This document shows, piece by piece, positions 35,479-43,631 of a DNA stretch of 64,000 nt; within the stretch, counting starts at the first letter, position 1, and each line of letters starts with the position of its first letter. The translations under genes and the position numbers were made by a program. The notes beneath the pieces are model-generated. The model made no database searches and was not told the DNA's origin. It saw only the letters and a program-made list of their open reading frames with translations. Source of the stretch: Erythrobacter sp. F6033 (lineage in GTDB: Bacteria; Pseudomonadota; Alphaproteobacteria; Sphingomonadales; Sphingomonadaceae); NCBI RefSeq assembly GCF_023016005.1, contig NZ_JALKAZ010000001.1, positions 2,386,001-2,450,000 of the forward strand. Reading direction: 5' to 3'.

Positions 35479-36054
35479 ATGCTAGTGGGGCGCTATTCTG
35501 CACTCCTGGACACAAATGTTTTGCATCCTGCGTTCCTGCGGGGGGCACTTCTTTGGTTTGCGGACGAGCGCCTCCTGAGACCAGTTTGGTCCAAAGACAT
35601 ACTAGCTGAGTGGCGGCGGAGCGTGCTTCGCCGTCACAAGGACTTGGACGAAGATAAGCTCCTGGAGCTTCAATCGATCTTCACAAGACAATTCCCTGAT
35701 GCTGAAGTAACCAACTATCAGAGCTTCATCGATGGCCTTGAACTACATGACCCCAATGATCGTCACGTTCTGGCCGCCGCAATTGTTGGGCGATGCAATG
35801 GAATCGTCACAGCGAACCTCAAAGACTTTCCGCAAGCAACCTTAGACAAGTATGGTCTAGAAGCGGTACATCCAGACACATTTATTGTAAATATCATAGA
35901 CTTGGATCAGGACAAGGCCCTTGGCGCGTGCAGGCGCCATAGGCAAGCAATGACGAAATCCAAACCCACGGTAGAACAATTTCTTGAAAGATATGAGGCC
36001 GCCGGTCTCATCCAAGCTCACCAGCGGCTGAGCAAACATAAGGAGCTACTATAA
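35479..36054 (+). CDS. PIN-domain toxin (putative RNase)
   Basis: 191 residues. The PIN fold is shown by ALLDTNVLHP at the N-terminus (metal-binding Asp 11), a central Glu/Asp-rich stretch, and LHDPNDRHVLAAAIVGRCNGIVTANLKDF. Members cleave RNA and act as toxins in type II systems. Only 3 bp separate it from the antitoxin-like gene. The C-terminal extension (RQAMTKSKPTVEQFLERYEA) is common in this subgroup. It probably stabilises the element that carries it. Confidence 0.87.
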   Translation: MLVGRYSALLDTNVLHPAFLRGALLWFADERLLRPVWSKDILAEWRRSVLRRHKDLDEDKLLELQSIFTRQFPDAEVTNYQSFIDGLELHDPNDRHVLAAAIVGRCNGIVTANLKDFPQATLDKYGLEAVHPDTFIVNIIDLDQDKALGACRRHRQAMTKSKPTVEQFLERYEAAGLIQAHQRLSKHKELL

Positions 36055-36058
36055 TTCG

Positions 36059-36086
36059 GGGGGCACGGCGTGCAGGCCATGCCCCC
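36059..36086 (+). terminator. Possible terminator after the toxin gene
   Basis: GGGGGCA (36059-36065) pairs with TGCCCCC (36080-36086) over a 14-nt loop, 5 bp after the PIN stop. No T-run follows, so termination is uncertain. Confidence 0.35.
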
Positions 36087-36234
36087 CTACTAATCCTCGT
36101 GCAGATCGCAGCCCCTGTGCGGGACGCTCTACATCAAAGGCAGCACCGTGGTATTAGCACGGCTTTGGTTAAGCGCAAATGAGGGCTGCTCCATCAGCGG
36201 ATCAACATCCGCCAACTAAGAAGTGGAAGCAGTA

Positions 36235-36372
36235 ATGGCAAAGGCCAAAGTACCAACCCAAACCTCCCATCGCAGTTCGCGCACGGGGCGCTTCGTAACC
36301 GAGCGGTATGCGAACCGTCATCCGAGCACGACTGAGCGTGAACGGATCAAGCACCCCGAACGGGGCAACTGA
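36235..36372 (+). CDS. Small basic protein (RSSRTGRFVT family)
   Basis: 45 residues: it contains SHRSSRTGRFVTERYANRHP followed by STTEREXIK-like residues. The motif R-S-x-x-T-G-R-F-V-T with a later HPxTT is a recurrent tiny protein family on phages, plasmids and islands; function unknown. GGAAGC lies upstream of the ATG. It is a good candidate for a real gene missed by length filters. Confidence 0.65.
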   Translation: MAKAKVPTQTSHRSSRTGRFVTERYANRHPSTTERERIKHPERGN

Positions 36373-36507
36373 TCCTGGAGCATTAGAATGGGCGAGGCGC
36401 GTCCAAATCCAACGTCACGTCTCCCCATTCGACCAATATTGTAATGTCAATAATCAAAGACATCAGGAGTTACCCTGGTGGTCTTGGCAATAAGGCACGG
36501 AAATAGC

Positions 36508-37944
36508 ATGACAAAAAACATTCTGATCTTCGCCGACGGCACCGGCCAAATCGGAGGAATGCGCCCGGATCAAAAGCTATCGAACGTGTACAAGATGTAC
36601 CGTGCGATGCGGCCCGGCCCTTCCTCACCGATCCCTACCTCAAGGCAAGTCGCATATTACGACCCAGGCTTGGGCGCAGGCGAACAGTCCGGCTCAACGT
36701 GGGGCCGAGTGCAGAGGATTCTTGAGCAGGCAGTCGGGGTCGGAATCGAAGAAAACATGATCGACTGTTATGCAAAGATACTCTCACACTACAAAAGTGG
36801 TGATCGGATCATCCTAATCGGCTTCTCACGCGGTGCTTACACCGTTCGTGCATTGGCAAACGTGATGAACCTGTGCGGTATACCAACACAATTGCCAGAC
36901 GGCTTGCCTCTACCAAAGTCTGGTCCGATGCTGCGCGCGATCGCTCGCGAGGCAGTAAATGAAGTTTACAGCCACGGGACCGGAAAACCTCGGGGCCACG
37001 AGCAGTACATGCCGGAACGCGAAACCAAAGGAAAGCGCTTCCGCGCCAAATACGGTAGCCAGCCAGAGCATGGCGAGGATGTGCAAGGCAACGTCCAGCC
37101 GCACTTCATCGGAGTCTTCGATACGGTGGCCGCACTCCAAAATTCGGCGGTAACCTGGATCTTTCGAGTGACCTTCTGGAGTTTGCTCATGGCTGCGGCC
37201 GCAGCATTCTTTTGGGATTGGGCTACACTGACGAAAGCTATTCTGGTCGGCGGTGTTGTGGGCACAGCGGTCTTCTACATTCGCACATTCCTATCTCAGA
37301 TTCGATTTTACGAGCCTAATCCTGACCACCCGTTGAAATGGTGGAACCCGACGCACTGGCCAGCTCTTTATAGGCACACACATCGCGCATATTGGGACAA
37401 GAAGAACTACGATCGCTGGCTTGACGGCGATGTGGGGTTCGCGCGTCACGCACTTTCGATCGACGAAAATCGCGCTGATTTTCCACGCGTTAAGTGGGCT
37501 TCACAAAGCGAAGTGGCGAAGAACGCCGATAAGGAACCGCGCTGGCTCGACCAGGTGTGGTTTGCGGGATGCCATAGCGATGTTGGCGGAAGCTATGCAG
37601 AAGACGAGTCTCGGCTGAGTGACATTGCATTGGGCTGGATGGTGGAGGAGCTGAAGGCCTGCGTACCTGACATTCAGATCAACGAAGGCCAACTGGTAAG
37701 GAACCCCGACCCTCTCGGCCTTCAGCACGAGGAAGCGTCTATGCTTCAATTCGGACCGATCAATATCCCTTGGAAAGTTGCCCCGCGAGAGGTGGAAGAG
37801 CAATTCCGCCTTCATCCTTCTGTGTTGAATCGCCTCGAGGCAACAACTGCCCCGCATCCGAATTGCACAGCTTCATATCGTCCACCACAATTGGCAAAGC
37901 ACCCTCAGGCCGCAGCGTTTTATTGCCCCGACGATCAAAGCTAA
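36508..37944 (+). CDS. DUF2235 protein (Tle1-like alpha/beta hydrolase) with two membrane segments
   Basis: 478 residues from the ATG at 36508 (a GTG start 30 bp upstream is also possible). It has the DUF2235 hallmarks: NILIFADGTGQ at the start, YYDPGLG, the nucleophile elbow IGFSRGAY, FDTVAAL, and WFAGCHSDVGGSY near the C-terminus. A hydrophobic stretch (about residues 220-265) could be a membrane hairpin. The family includes type VI phospholipase effectors and uncharacterised lone proteins. No type VI genes or immunity gene are visible nearby, so a secreted-effector role is unsupported. It sits in the mobile zone. Confidence 0.85.
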   Translation: MTKNILIFADGTGQIGGMRPDQKLSNVYKMYRAMRPGPSSPIPTSRQVAYYDPGLGAGEQSGSTWGRVQRILEQAVGVGIEENMIDCYAKILSHYKSGDRIILIGFSRGAYTVRALANVMNLCGIPTQLPDGLPLPKSGPMLRAIAREAVNEVYSHGTGKPRGHEQYMPERETKGKRFRAKYGSQPEHGEDVQGNVQPHFIGVFDTVAALQNSAVTWIFRVTFWSLLMAAAAAFFWDWATLTKAILVGGVVGTAVFYIRTFLSQIRFYEPNPDHPLKWWNPTHWPALYRHTHRAYWDKKNYDRWLDGDVGFARHALSIDENRADFPRVKWASQSEVAKNADKEPRWLDQVWFAGCHSDVGGSYAEDESRLSDIALGWMVEELKACVPDIQINEGQLVRNPDPLGLQHEEASMLQFGPINIPWKVAPREVEEQFRLHPSVLNRLEATTAPHPNCTASYRPPQLAKHPQAAAFYCPDDQS

Positions 37945-38192
37945 AGAGCCCCACCGTGGTGCAGCCGTTGGCGCCTCAATCCTCGCTGGTTCCATTCTAG
38001 GAGGTACAAACGATTTGGGGTTCAATCCGCGGGGTAGGATCGTGAGAGTACTGGCCCAACGAAGAGAACCTGAAAAATCGTCAAAAGGGGCTCGTCGGAG
38101 TCGTAGTAATTTTGAAGCAGCAGGATTGGGAACGGTGCCGCTTGCCACTAGGTAATCAAATGGAGTGAGTGATTAACTGATTGTAATACGGT

Positions 38193-38273
38193 AGTTTGGC
38201 AGCTCAGCTGGATAGAGCGCTTCCCTCCGAAAACAGAGACCACAAGCTCAAATCCTGTCCGATATGGCAGCCA
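38193..38273 (+). pseudogene. Degenerate tRNA-Arg (CCG)
   Basis: The D-arm (GCTCAGCTGGATAGAGC, 38202-38218), anticodon 5' strand CTTCC and loop CTCCGAA (anticodon CCG) match a normal alphaproteobacterial tRNA-Arg exactly. The anticodon 3' strand is AACAG where GGAAG is needed, the T-loop starts CTC rather than TTC, the T-stem has one mismatch and the acceptor strands pair poorly. The 5' half is preserved and the 3' half ruined, so it is unlikely to function. Confidence 0.6.
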
Positions 38274-38610
38274 GGAAGAACTGCGGGAATTCCCCACTTT
38301 GACGATCCGCACTGACAGAATGATTGAATATGAGGAGGTGGATTCTGCCCGGAGAAAACTCCTTCTGTTCTCTGAGCATTTCTTCAAAAAGCCGACAGTC
38401 CGCTCTCGGCCCAAGGCCAGCCAGAACTCTCACAGCTAAGACTTACGCACTACAGCGAATTGTTGCGTATCATCTCGCATGCCCAGGTACGCTTACCCCC
38501 CCCTAGGAATTTCAACCATGCAAGTTTTTTCGCACCCCGCCGGTGTCCAATTGAGAAGGCCTAAGGTTTTGACCTCCCCCCTCCCCATGAGTGTTGAGAG
38601 TGCCGAGAGG

Positions 38611-38633
38611 GCGCGCATGCATGCGCATGCGCG
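38611..38633. repeat. 23-nt alternating purine-pyrimidine palindromic tract
   Basis: The tract is G-C and A-T alternations only (GCGCGCATGCATGC followed by GCATGCGCG), with GCGCATGCATGCGC as an exact palindrome. Such DNA can adopt Z-form or cruciform structure; biological role not shown. Confidence 0.6.
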
Positions 38634-38794
38634 GAACCGGAGTGTCTCTATTCTTATGATCGATGCGCCTTGGAAGGCCTGCGCCGCTCCGCTAGTTGGA
38701 TGGCTCCCGCGTCACAGGCCTTCCTAAGCAACGGTTTGAACTTGCTCTATCTGCCTGATGATCCTTGGTGAGGTCAGAGCGGAGGGCATAGGAC

Positions 38795-38825
38795 GACCAA
38801 CCCCCGCCAACTGGCCGGGTTGGTC
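38795..38825. repeat. Inverted repeat in the gene-poor stretch
   Basis: GACCAACCC (38795-38803) pairs with GGGTTGGTC (38817-38825). The loop itself contains GCCAACTGGC, which can form a small inner hairpin. No T-run follows. It may be a recombination or structural remnant. Confidence 0.45.
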
Positions 38826-39080
38826 CTCCCCTAGTGCGTATCAGTTGCTCCTCGGAGCCGGCCGTCGCATTCGGGCGCGAGTGATGCCGGCACCGGCCCA
38901 CACACTTAGCAGCTGCTTACGAAACTATGTGCCATTCCGGAGGTCCCCGCTCTGCCTTTCGGACTCGGGTTTCCACTGTGACCTCACCCCATTTGGTAGC
39001 GGAAATCGTTGGGCGCACCCCCAAACGTATCAAACCAAACGAATGCGCCAGCCGCGGCAAAGCCGCGAGTGCGAATTCGA

Positions 39081-39281
39081 TCAGAAGTGTGCGGGGTCGA
39101 CTGACGACCAATCGTGCTCAGCGCGCTCGATCACACTGATGTGATATCGGACCCGATTGCCAATTCGTGTGAAGGTCGGACCAATACCTTTGTCACGCCA
39201 ACCCTCTAGCGTACGAGGGCTTATTCGCCAGCGGTCCGCCAACTCATTGGTGGTGAAGAACGTTCTTGGCTCTTTCGCCAT
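39081..39281 (-). CDS. AlpA/excisionase-like HTH DNA-binding protein
   Basis: 66 residues. FFTTNELADRWRISPRTLEG then WRDKGIGPTFTRIGNRVRYH is a typical HTH_17/AlpA domain with its wing. GAGG precedes the ATG by 9 nt. An inverted repeat TCAGCCTC/GAGGCTGA (39286-39293 and 39305-39312) lies right at its start and could be an autoregulatory site. Such small proteins switch integrase or excision genes in P4-like elements. Confidence 0.8.
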   Translation of the reverse strand: MAKEPRTFFTTNELADRWRISPRTLEGWRDKGIGPTFTRIGNRVRYHISVIERAEHDWSSVDPAHF

Positions 39282-39390
39282 GATTTCAGCCTCTTTTGAT
39301 AAGTGAGGCTGAGAGGATTTAAGCAGATCCAGATCGATTAAGAGGAAGGAAAGTGGCTAAAGGCTTAAAAGTCTCCTCACCCTTTTTGTC

Positions 39391-39966
39391 TCAACTTAGC
39401 GGAGGCCGGTTCCTAAACTTGTGCTCAGCAGGAAATTCCCGACGCCAGGTCTCGTTAAACATGTTGGTCGAAATTCCACCTATGGTCGAAAGTTCAGATT
39501 TAGTTTTCTCAAGCATATCTGCTCGAGTGATCTTCGCATCAGGATTTGCTTCGCACCAATCTTTCATAAAGCGCTTAACTGCGGTTCTTTTAGCCTGTAG
39601 CGGAGGATCGGCGACAGTCTTTGGCCGCTGTTCAACCAATATGCCACTAAACCCGACCCTTCCTTCATCGCCGTAGCCAAGCTCGTTGAACCAGATATTG
39701 TACCATGAAGTGAGCCAATGCTCCGGCTCGATTTCTTCAAACGCTGACCTTTGGCCCCATCGGCCAAGCGCTACCAGATCGCCTGTTCGTAAATGTTGAA
39801 TCACTCGATCAAACAGATGGTCGGCAAGCTCGTGAGGTACGTCGGGAAAACGACCGTTTCGATCAAGCATGATCGGCTTTGGTTTCTCCCTCCATTCAGA
39901 AAACTCGGCCCATTCTTGAGCATCTGAATACCATTCCACGGCGTCAGGGAGGAGCGTACGCATCAT
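39391..39966 (-). CDS. Hypothetical protein near the element end
   Basis: 191 residues, starting at either of two adjacent ATG codons (39966, 39963), with a weak ribosome site. It is rich in Trp and charged residues (VEWYSDAQEWAEFSEWREKP, LTSWYNIWFNELGYGDEG) and ends in a helical, basic section (RFMKDWCEANPDAKITRADM). No family recognised. Same strand as, and 109 bp upstream of, the AlpA-like gene, so they may be co-transcribed. Confidence 0.6.
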   Translation of the reverse strand: MMRTLLPDAVEWYSDAQEWAEFSEWREKPKPIMLDRNGRFPDVPHELADHLFDRVIQHLRTGDLVALGRWGQRSAFEEIEPEHWLTSWYNIWFNELGYGDEGRVGFSGILVEQRPKTVADPPLQAKRTAVKRFMKDWCEANPDAKITRADMLEKTKSELSTIGGISTNMFNETWRREFPAEHKFRNRPPLS

Positions 39967-40128
39967 TGCTCAAAGCTACGCATCGCAATAAAGTAATCAA
40001 GCTTTCAACCTTCAAACCTATATCGCCAGTTTCTGTTGTCGCTGCAGCAAATTGCTTCAGCTCCGCCTCGATCTCCGACCAACAATTGCGGACGGTCAGA
40101 ATAGGCCTTTCCGCTGTGCTCCCAACAA

Positions 40129-40162
40129 AAAAGCGGCCCAACATTGCTGCCGAGCCGCTTTT
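40129..40162 (-). terminator. Rho-independent terminator of the TonB receptor operon
   Basis: On the minus strand AAAAGCGGC pairs with GCCGCTTTT (40154-40162 with 40129-40137), and the downstream side extends to six T. It lies 22 bp after the receptor stop codon at 40184. Confidence 0.8.
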
Positions 40163-40183
40163 CATCCCTGGGAGAGGAAATCG

Positions 40184-43100
40184 TTAGAAGGTGAAACGAA
40201 GACCGAAGCGATAGATGCGACCGGTGTTCGCCACCAAGAGTGTCCGATCATTGGGAGCACCTCCAAGTGAAAGGTCTTCTCCCGCAATGGCGTTAGGCAC
40301 AGCTTGGTCAGCTTCCAGAACAGCGTAGTCGCGACGAACAGAATCCAGCAAGTTCACTGCCTGGAAATTGAACGCGAGATAGTCAGTGATCTGCAAACCG
40401 CCCGATACATCGAGTGAATCAACGCCCTCGCTGTAACGGCGTGTTCCGCCCAGCTCAGGAGCAGACGAGCGAAGGAAGTCAGAGCGAGTGTTATAAGCAA
40501 CGCGAAGCTGCACACCGTCCTTCTCGTAGAAACCAGTCACGTTGAAGGTATGCCGCGACGTGTTCGGCAAAGGTGCAGCACGGAACGTGGTGTCATTGCC
40601 GAGAACGTCGGTGATCGTCTGCTCTTCAACCTCTGAATCTGCGTAGGTGTAGTTGGCGATGAAGCCAAGACCGCTAAGCAACCCAGGAAGGTATGTGAAG
40701 TTGTGCTGCAGCGAGACCTCAGCACCGCGAACAAAGGCATTGGCCGCGTTGATAGGACGGTTGAACTGCACAAGTTCGCATTCACGCAGCATGTTCGGAT
40801 CTGAGAGTGACAGATCAAGCACGCGGTTTGGCAAACACTGGTCCAAAGGCTGAGCGTTTGGTGTGAACGGAAGCAGCAGGCTTGATGCCGACGGTTCGAA
40901 ACCGCTGTTCGGGTCAAACACACCGTTGCCGTCGAACAGCAGGTTACGGAAATCGCGAATGTAGAACGTTTCAGACGCAGTACGTTCAGCATCCTTGATG
41001 TTCTTGTTGTAGAGAGCGACAGAGAACAGCGAGTTTTTGTCGAAATACCATTCAACCGAAAGATCTAGGTTGTCCGAAAGGAACGGCCTCAGCTGCGGGT
41101 TGCCCGAGCTTGCGAACGAGTTCGCAAAAGTGTTCTCATTGAAGAGGAAGTTCGGACGCAGACGGTCGATGTTTGGCCGCGCCATTGTCCGCGACGCAGC
41201 GAAACGGATAACCAGATCTTCTGCGGCCAGCCAATTGACGTTCAATGATGGCAAGAAGTTATCGTAACTGAAGGTGTCAGATGCATCGACTGCTTCGAGA
41301 TCAACAAACCCAGGATCATTACGGTCCAGAAGGTCCGCGCCGAGCACGTTTACGATCGCAGCCTGTGCTTCCGCCAGAGTCGCCGTGTTGTTGGGATCGC
41401 CAGCTCCGAAGAAGCCGAAGAATTCAAGGTTTTCAGGACGATTGGCGAATTGCAAGAAGCTTGGTGAAGGCAGTGAACCACCAGCAACATCGACGTTCGT
41501 CTTGACCCAACGCGCGCCGATATCACCAAAGACTCGACCGTTTGCCAGTTCGAAGTTCGCCAGCAAGTATCCGCCGTAAACCTCAAGACCCAGATCACGG
41601 AAATCACGGCCATCAGGCGAAGTTATGCCTGCATCGCCGCGTTCCGCCTGAAGCGCAGTCCGAAGCAAAAACGGATCAAATTGAACGATACCATCGGTGA
41701 TGCTGTCGCGCGGCAAGCCGATACGCTCACCAAATCCATTTGTAAGCGCTTGGCCACCGGTTACGAATGGACGAATGTCTGCGCGCGGCGTCGAGAAGTC
41801 GAACCGGCTTAGGAAGCTGTTCGTCTGACGTTGAACGCGATTACGATCTTCCCATTTGAAACCAGCTTCAATCGTCGTGAATGGGCCGATATCTGCATCC
41901 CAATCGACATCGAAGAAAAGCGAGGATGCGGTGTCGTCAATTGCACGGTCACGTGAGTTGATCGAACCGATATCAAACTCAAAAGCATCATCGATAATCG
42001 CGAGATCAGGGTTGGCTTCGTTGGTACCGCCCAGAGTACGGTTTGCCACCGTGTCGCTCAGGAAAATACTGCAAATCTGTCCGGGGATACAATCAAAACC
42101 CTTGGTCAACCCAGGACGCTGGCGGAAACCGTTGAAGGAGTTGTTATCAGGCGTTTGCGGGTTTGGACCGCCTGCCTGGTTTTCGATTTGTGCCGTTGCA
42201 AAGATATAGTCGTTGTCACGCCCTTTACTGTCGGAATGACCGCCAGAGAAATTGAAAGTGAAATCACCAGCCTCGTGCTCGATATTGAACCCGAGTACGA
42301 ATGTTTCCTCATCAATGTCTTCGAATTCAGTGACCGGCCGAATGTATCCTGGGTTACGTGCGTTACCCGGGCCAAACCCGTTCGAAGTAGCCCGATAGTT
42401 CAACAGTGTTGAATTTTCGGGATCGTAGAAGTTTTCGGTACCCTGCCAAAGAGGGAAAAACTGTGGCGCAGCACGGATGGCAATTTGATCGTTGCTGCGA
42501 ACACGGTTTGTATGGGTGTACGTCGCGTCGAGCTGAACGTCTGTTCTGCTTGAAGGCTTCCACTGGATCGAGCCAGTCAAGCTGTTGCGAGTGGTCTCAA
42601 AGAATTGCTGCTGATACGCGACTTCGAACGGCAGAAGGACACGCAGTTGGTCTTCGGGATTTGGGCCACTGAATTCAAGTTGGCCTGTCTCGATATTGGT
42701 AATGCCGCCCGTAAGAAGCTCTTGACCTGCTCCGTTCACGAACGGATCCCGAATGTTGTTGGTGGCCTCGTAGCGCGGGATGTTGAGTGCATCGCGTCGA
42801 CCAGAGTTTTTCTCGGAAGTTGCTACGAGAGAGATACCCAGCGTATCGTTTGCAAGCTTCTCGGAGAAAGCTACGTTGAAACGGTAATCACCGCCAAACA
42901 CGTCATCACCGACGTTGAAGCTTTCGTCTGCGAACGGTGAATAGCGGGCTTGAAGATCAATGACCCGGCGATCTTTCCGAACAGCAAGCGGCTTGAATGT
43001 CTTCAGCCGAATTGTAGCGCCGAGACTACCTTCATTGTCGTCCGCACTTGCGGTCTTTGCCACTTCGATACGCGACAAGAGATCCGAGCTGAACGCGCTA

Positions 43101-43558
43101 AAATCGACAGCCTGTCCCGCGCTGCCATTGCGGACATCGCCAGCTGCGTTCGTAACAGTTACGCCGTTTAGAGTGACGTTGTTGAGGTTCGCATCGACAC
43201 CGCGGACGGTAACAGTCGTGCCTTCGCCGTCTGCGCGGTCAATCGAAACACCGGTGACGCGCTGAAGAGCTTCGGCGATGTTCTGGTCTGATGATTTGCC
43301 GATATCCTCGGCGTTGATACCGTCTACGATATTGCCCGATGAGCGCTTCTCTTCGAGAGCGTCCGCCAGCGAACGACGGAAACCGGTAACAACAATCGTG
43401 TTTTCTGTTTCCTCTCCGTCGGCAACAGTCGCCTGTTCTTCATCCGCGCTTTGGGCGTATGCTGGCGCTGCCATGCAGGCCATGGCCGCGACTGACGCAC
43501 CGGCCAGCAAGCTTGCCGCTCGGCCGGGTTTGGTTCCAAGTTTATTGATGGTCCGCAT
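40184..43558 (-). CDS. TonB-dependent outer-membrane receptor for galactan oligosaccharides
   Basis: 1,124 residues. The ATG follows GGGAGAGAA. A signal peptide ends at AAPAYAQ. The TonB box region reads ENTIVVTGFRRSL, followed by a plug domain (NIAEALQRVTGVSIDRADGE, TVRGVDANLNNVTLNG) and a long beta-barrel ending in YRFGLRFTF with terminal Phe. The size and plug resemble the Caulobacter/Xanthomonas-type receptors used for sugar uptake. It is the last gene of a unit with the EF-hand protein and the cycloisomerase-like enolase, 73 bp behind the latter. The substrate, sulfated galactan fragments, is inferred from context. Confidence 0.9.
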   Translation of the reverse strand: MRTINKLGTKPGRAASLLAGASVAAMACMAAPAYAQSADEEQATVADGEETENTIVVTGFRRSLADALEEKRSSGNIVDGINAEDIGKSSDQNIAEALQRVTGVSIDRADGEGTTVTVRGVDANLNNVTLNGVTVTNAAGDVRNGSAGQAVDFSAFSSDLLSRIEVAKTASADDNEGSLGATIRLKTFKPLAVRKDRRVIDLQARYSPFADESFNVGDDVFGGDYRFNVAFSEKLANDTLGISLVATSEKNSGRRDALNIPRYEATNNIRDPFVNGAGQELLTGGITNIETGQLEFSGPNPEDQLRVLLPFEVAYQQQFFETTRNSLTGSIQWKPSSRTDVQLDATYTHTNRVRSNDQIAIRAAPQFFPLWQGTENFYDPENSTLLNYRATSNGFGPGNARNPGYIRPVTEFEDIDEETFVLGFNIEHEAGDFTFNFSGGHSDSKGRDNDYIFATAQIENQAGGPNPQTPDNNSFNGFRQRPGLTKGFDCIPGQICSIFLSDTVANRTLGGTNEANPDLAIIDDAFEFDIGSINSRDRAIDDTASSLFFDVDWDADIGPFTTIEAGFKWEDRNRVQRQTNSFLSRFDFSTPRADIRPFVTGGQALTNGFGERIGLPRDSITDGIVQFDPFLLRTALQAERGDAGITSPDGRDFRDLGLEVYGGYLLANFELANGRVFGDIGARWVKTNVDVAGGSLPSPSFLQFANRPENLEFFGFFGAGDPNNTATLAEAQAAIVNVLGADLLDRNDPGFVDLEAVDASDTFSYDNFLPSLNVNWLAAEDLVIRFAASRTMARPNIDRLRPNFLFNENTFANSFASSGNPQLRPFLSDNLDLSVEWYFDKNSLFSVALYNKNIKDAERTASETFYIRDFRNLLFDGNGVFDPNSGFEPSASSLLLPFTPNAQPLDQCLPNRVLDLSLSDPNMLRECELVQFNRPINAANAFVRGAEVSLQHNFTYLPGLLSGLGFIANYTYADSEVEEQTITDVLGNDTTFRAAPLPNTSRHTFNVTGFYEKDGVQLRVAYNTRSDFLRSSAPELGGTRRYSEGVDSLDVSGGLQITDYLAFNFQAVNLLDSVRRDYAVLEADQAVPNAIAGEDLSLGGAPNDRTLLVANTGRIYRFGLRFTF

Positions 43559-43631
43559 TATTCTCTCCCATTTTTTGTTGGCCTATTTGCAAGGCTCAAT
43601 TTCTTTGGTGCCGCGCGACGCGGCAGTTTCT

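Larger units (their letters stand above)
37945..39080. other. Gene-poor stretch with a broken tRNA and inverted repeats
   Basis: No supported gene in 1.1 kb. It holds a degenerate tRNA-Arg (38193-38273), an alternating purine-pyrimidine palindrome (38611-38633) and a hairpin (38795-38825). One frame is open from 38173 to about 38440 and ends in a protein-like tail (SARRKLLLFSEHFFKKP), but has no ribosome site and no start before 38320. Probably remnant DNA of past insertions. Confidence 0.6.

Noticed and set aside
38320..38440. Possible short gene ending in SARRKLLLFSEHFFKKP
   Set aside because: Continuous open frame but no ribosome site and no family; retained only as a remark on the gene-poor stretch.
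39944..40165. 73-codon minus-strand frame overlapping the start of the hypothetical gene at 39966
   Set aside because: Its start codons lie inside the terminator stem of the TonB receptor gene, so it is unlikely to be translated as such, though the second half looks protein-like.
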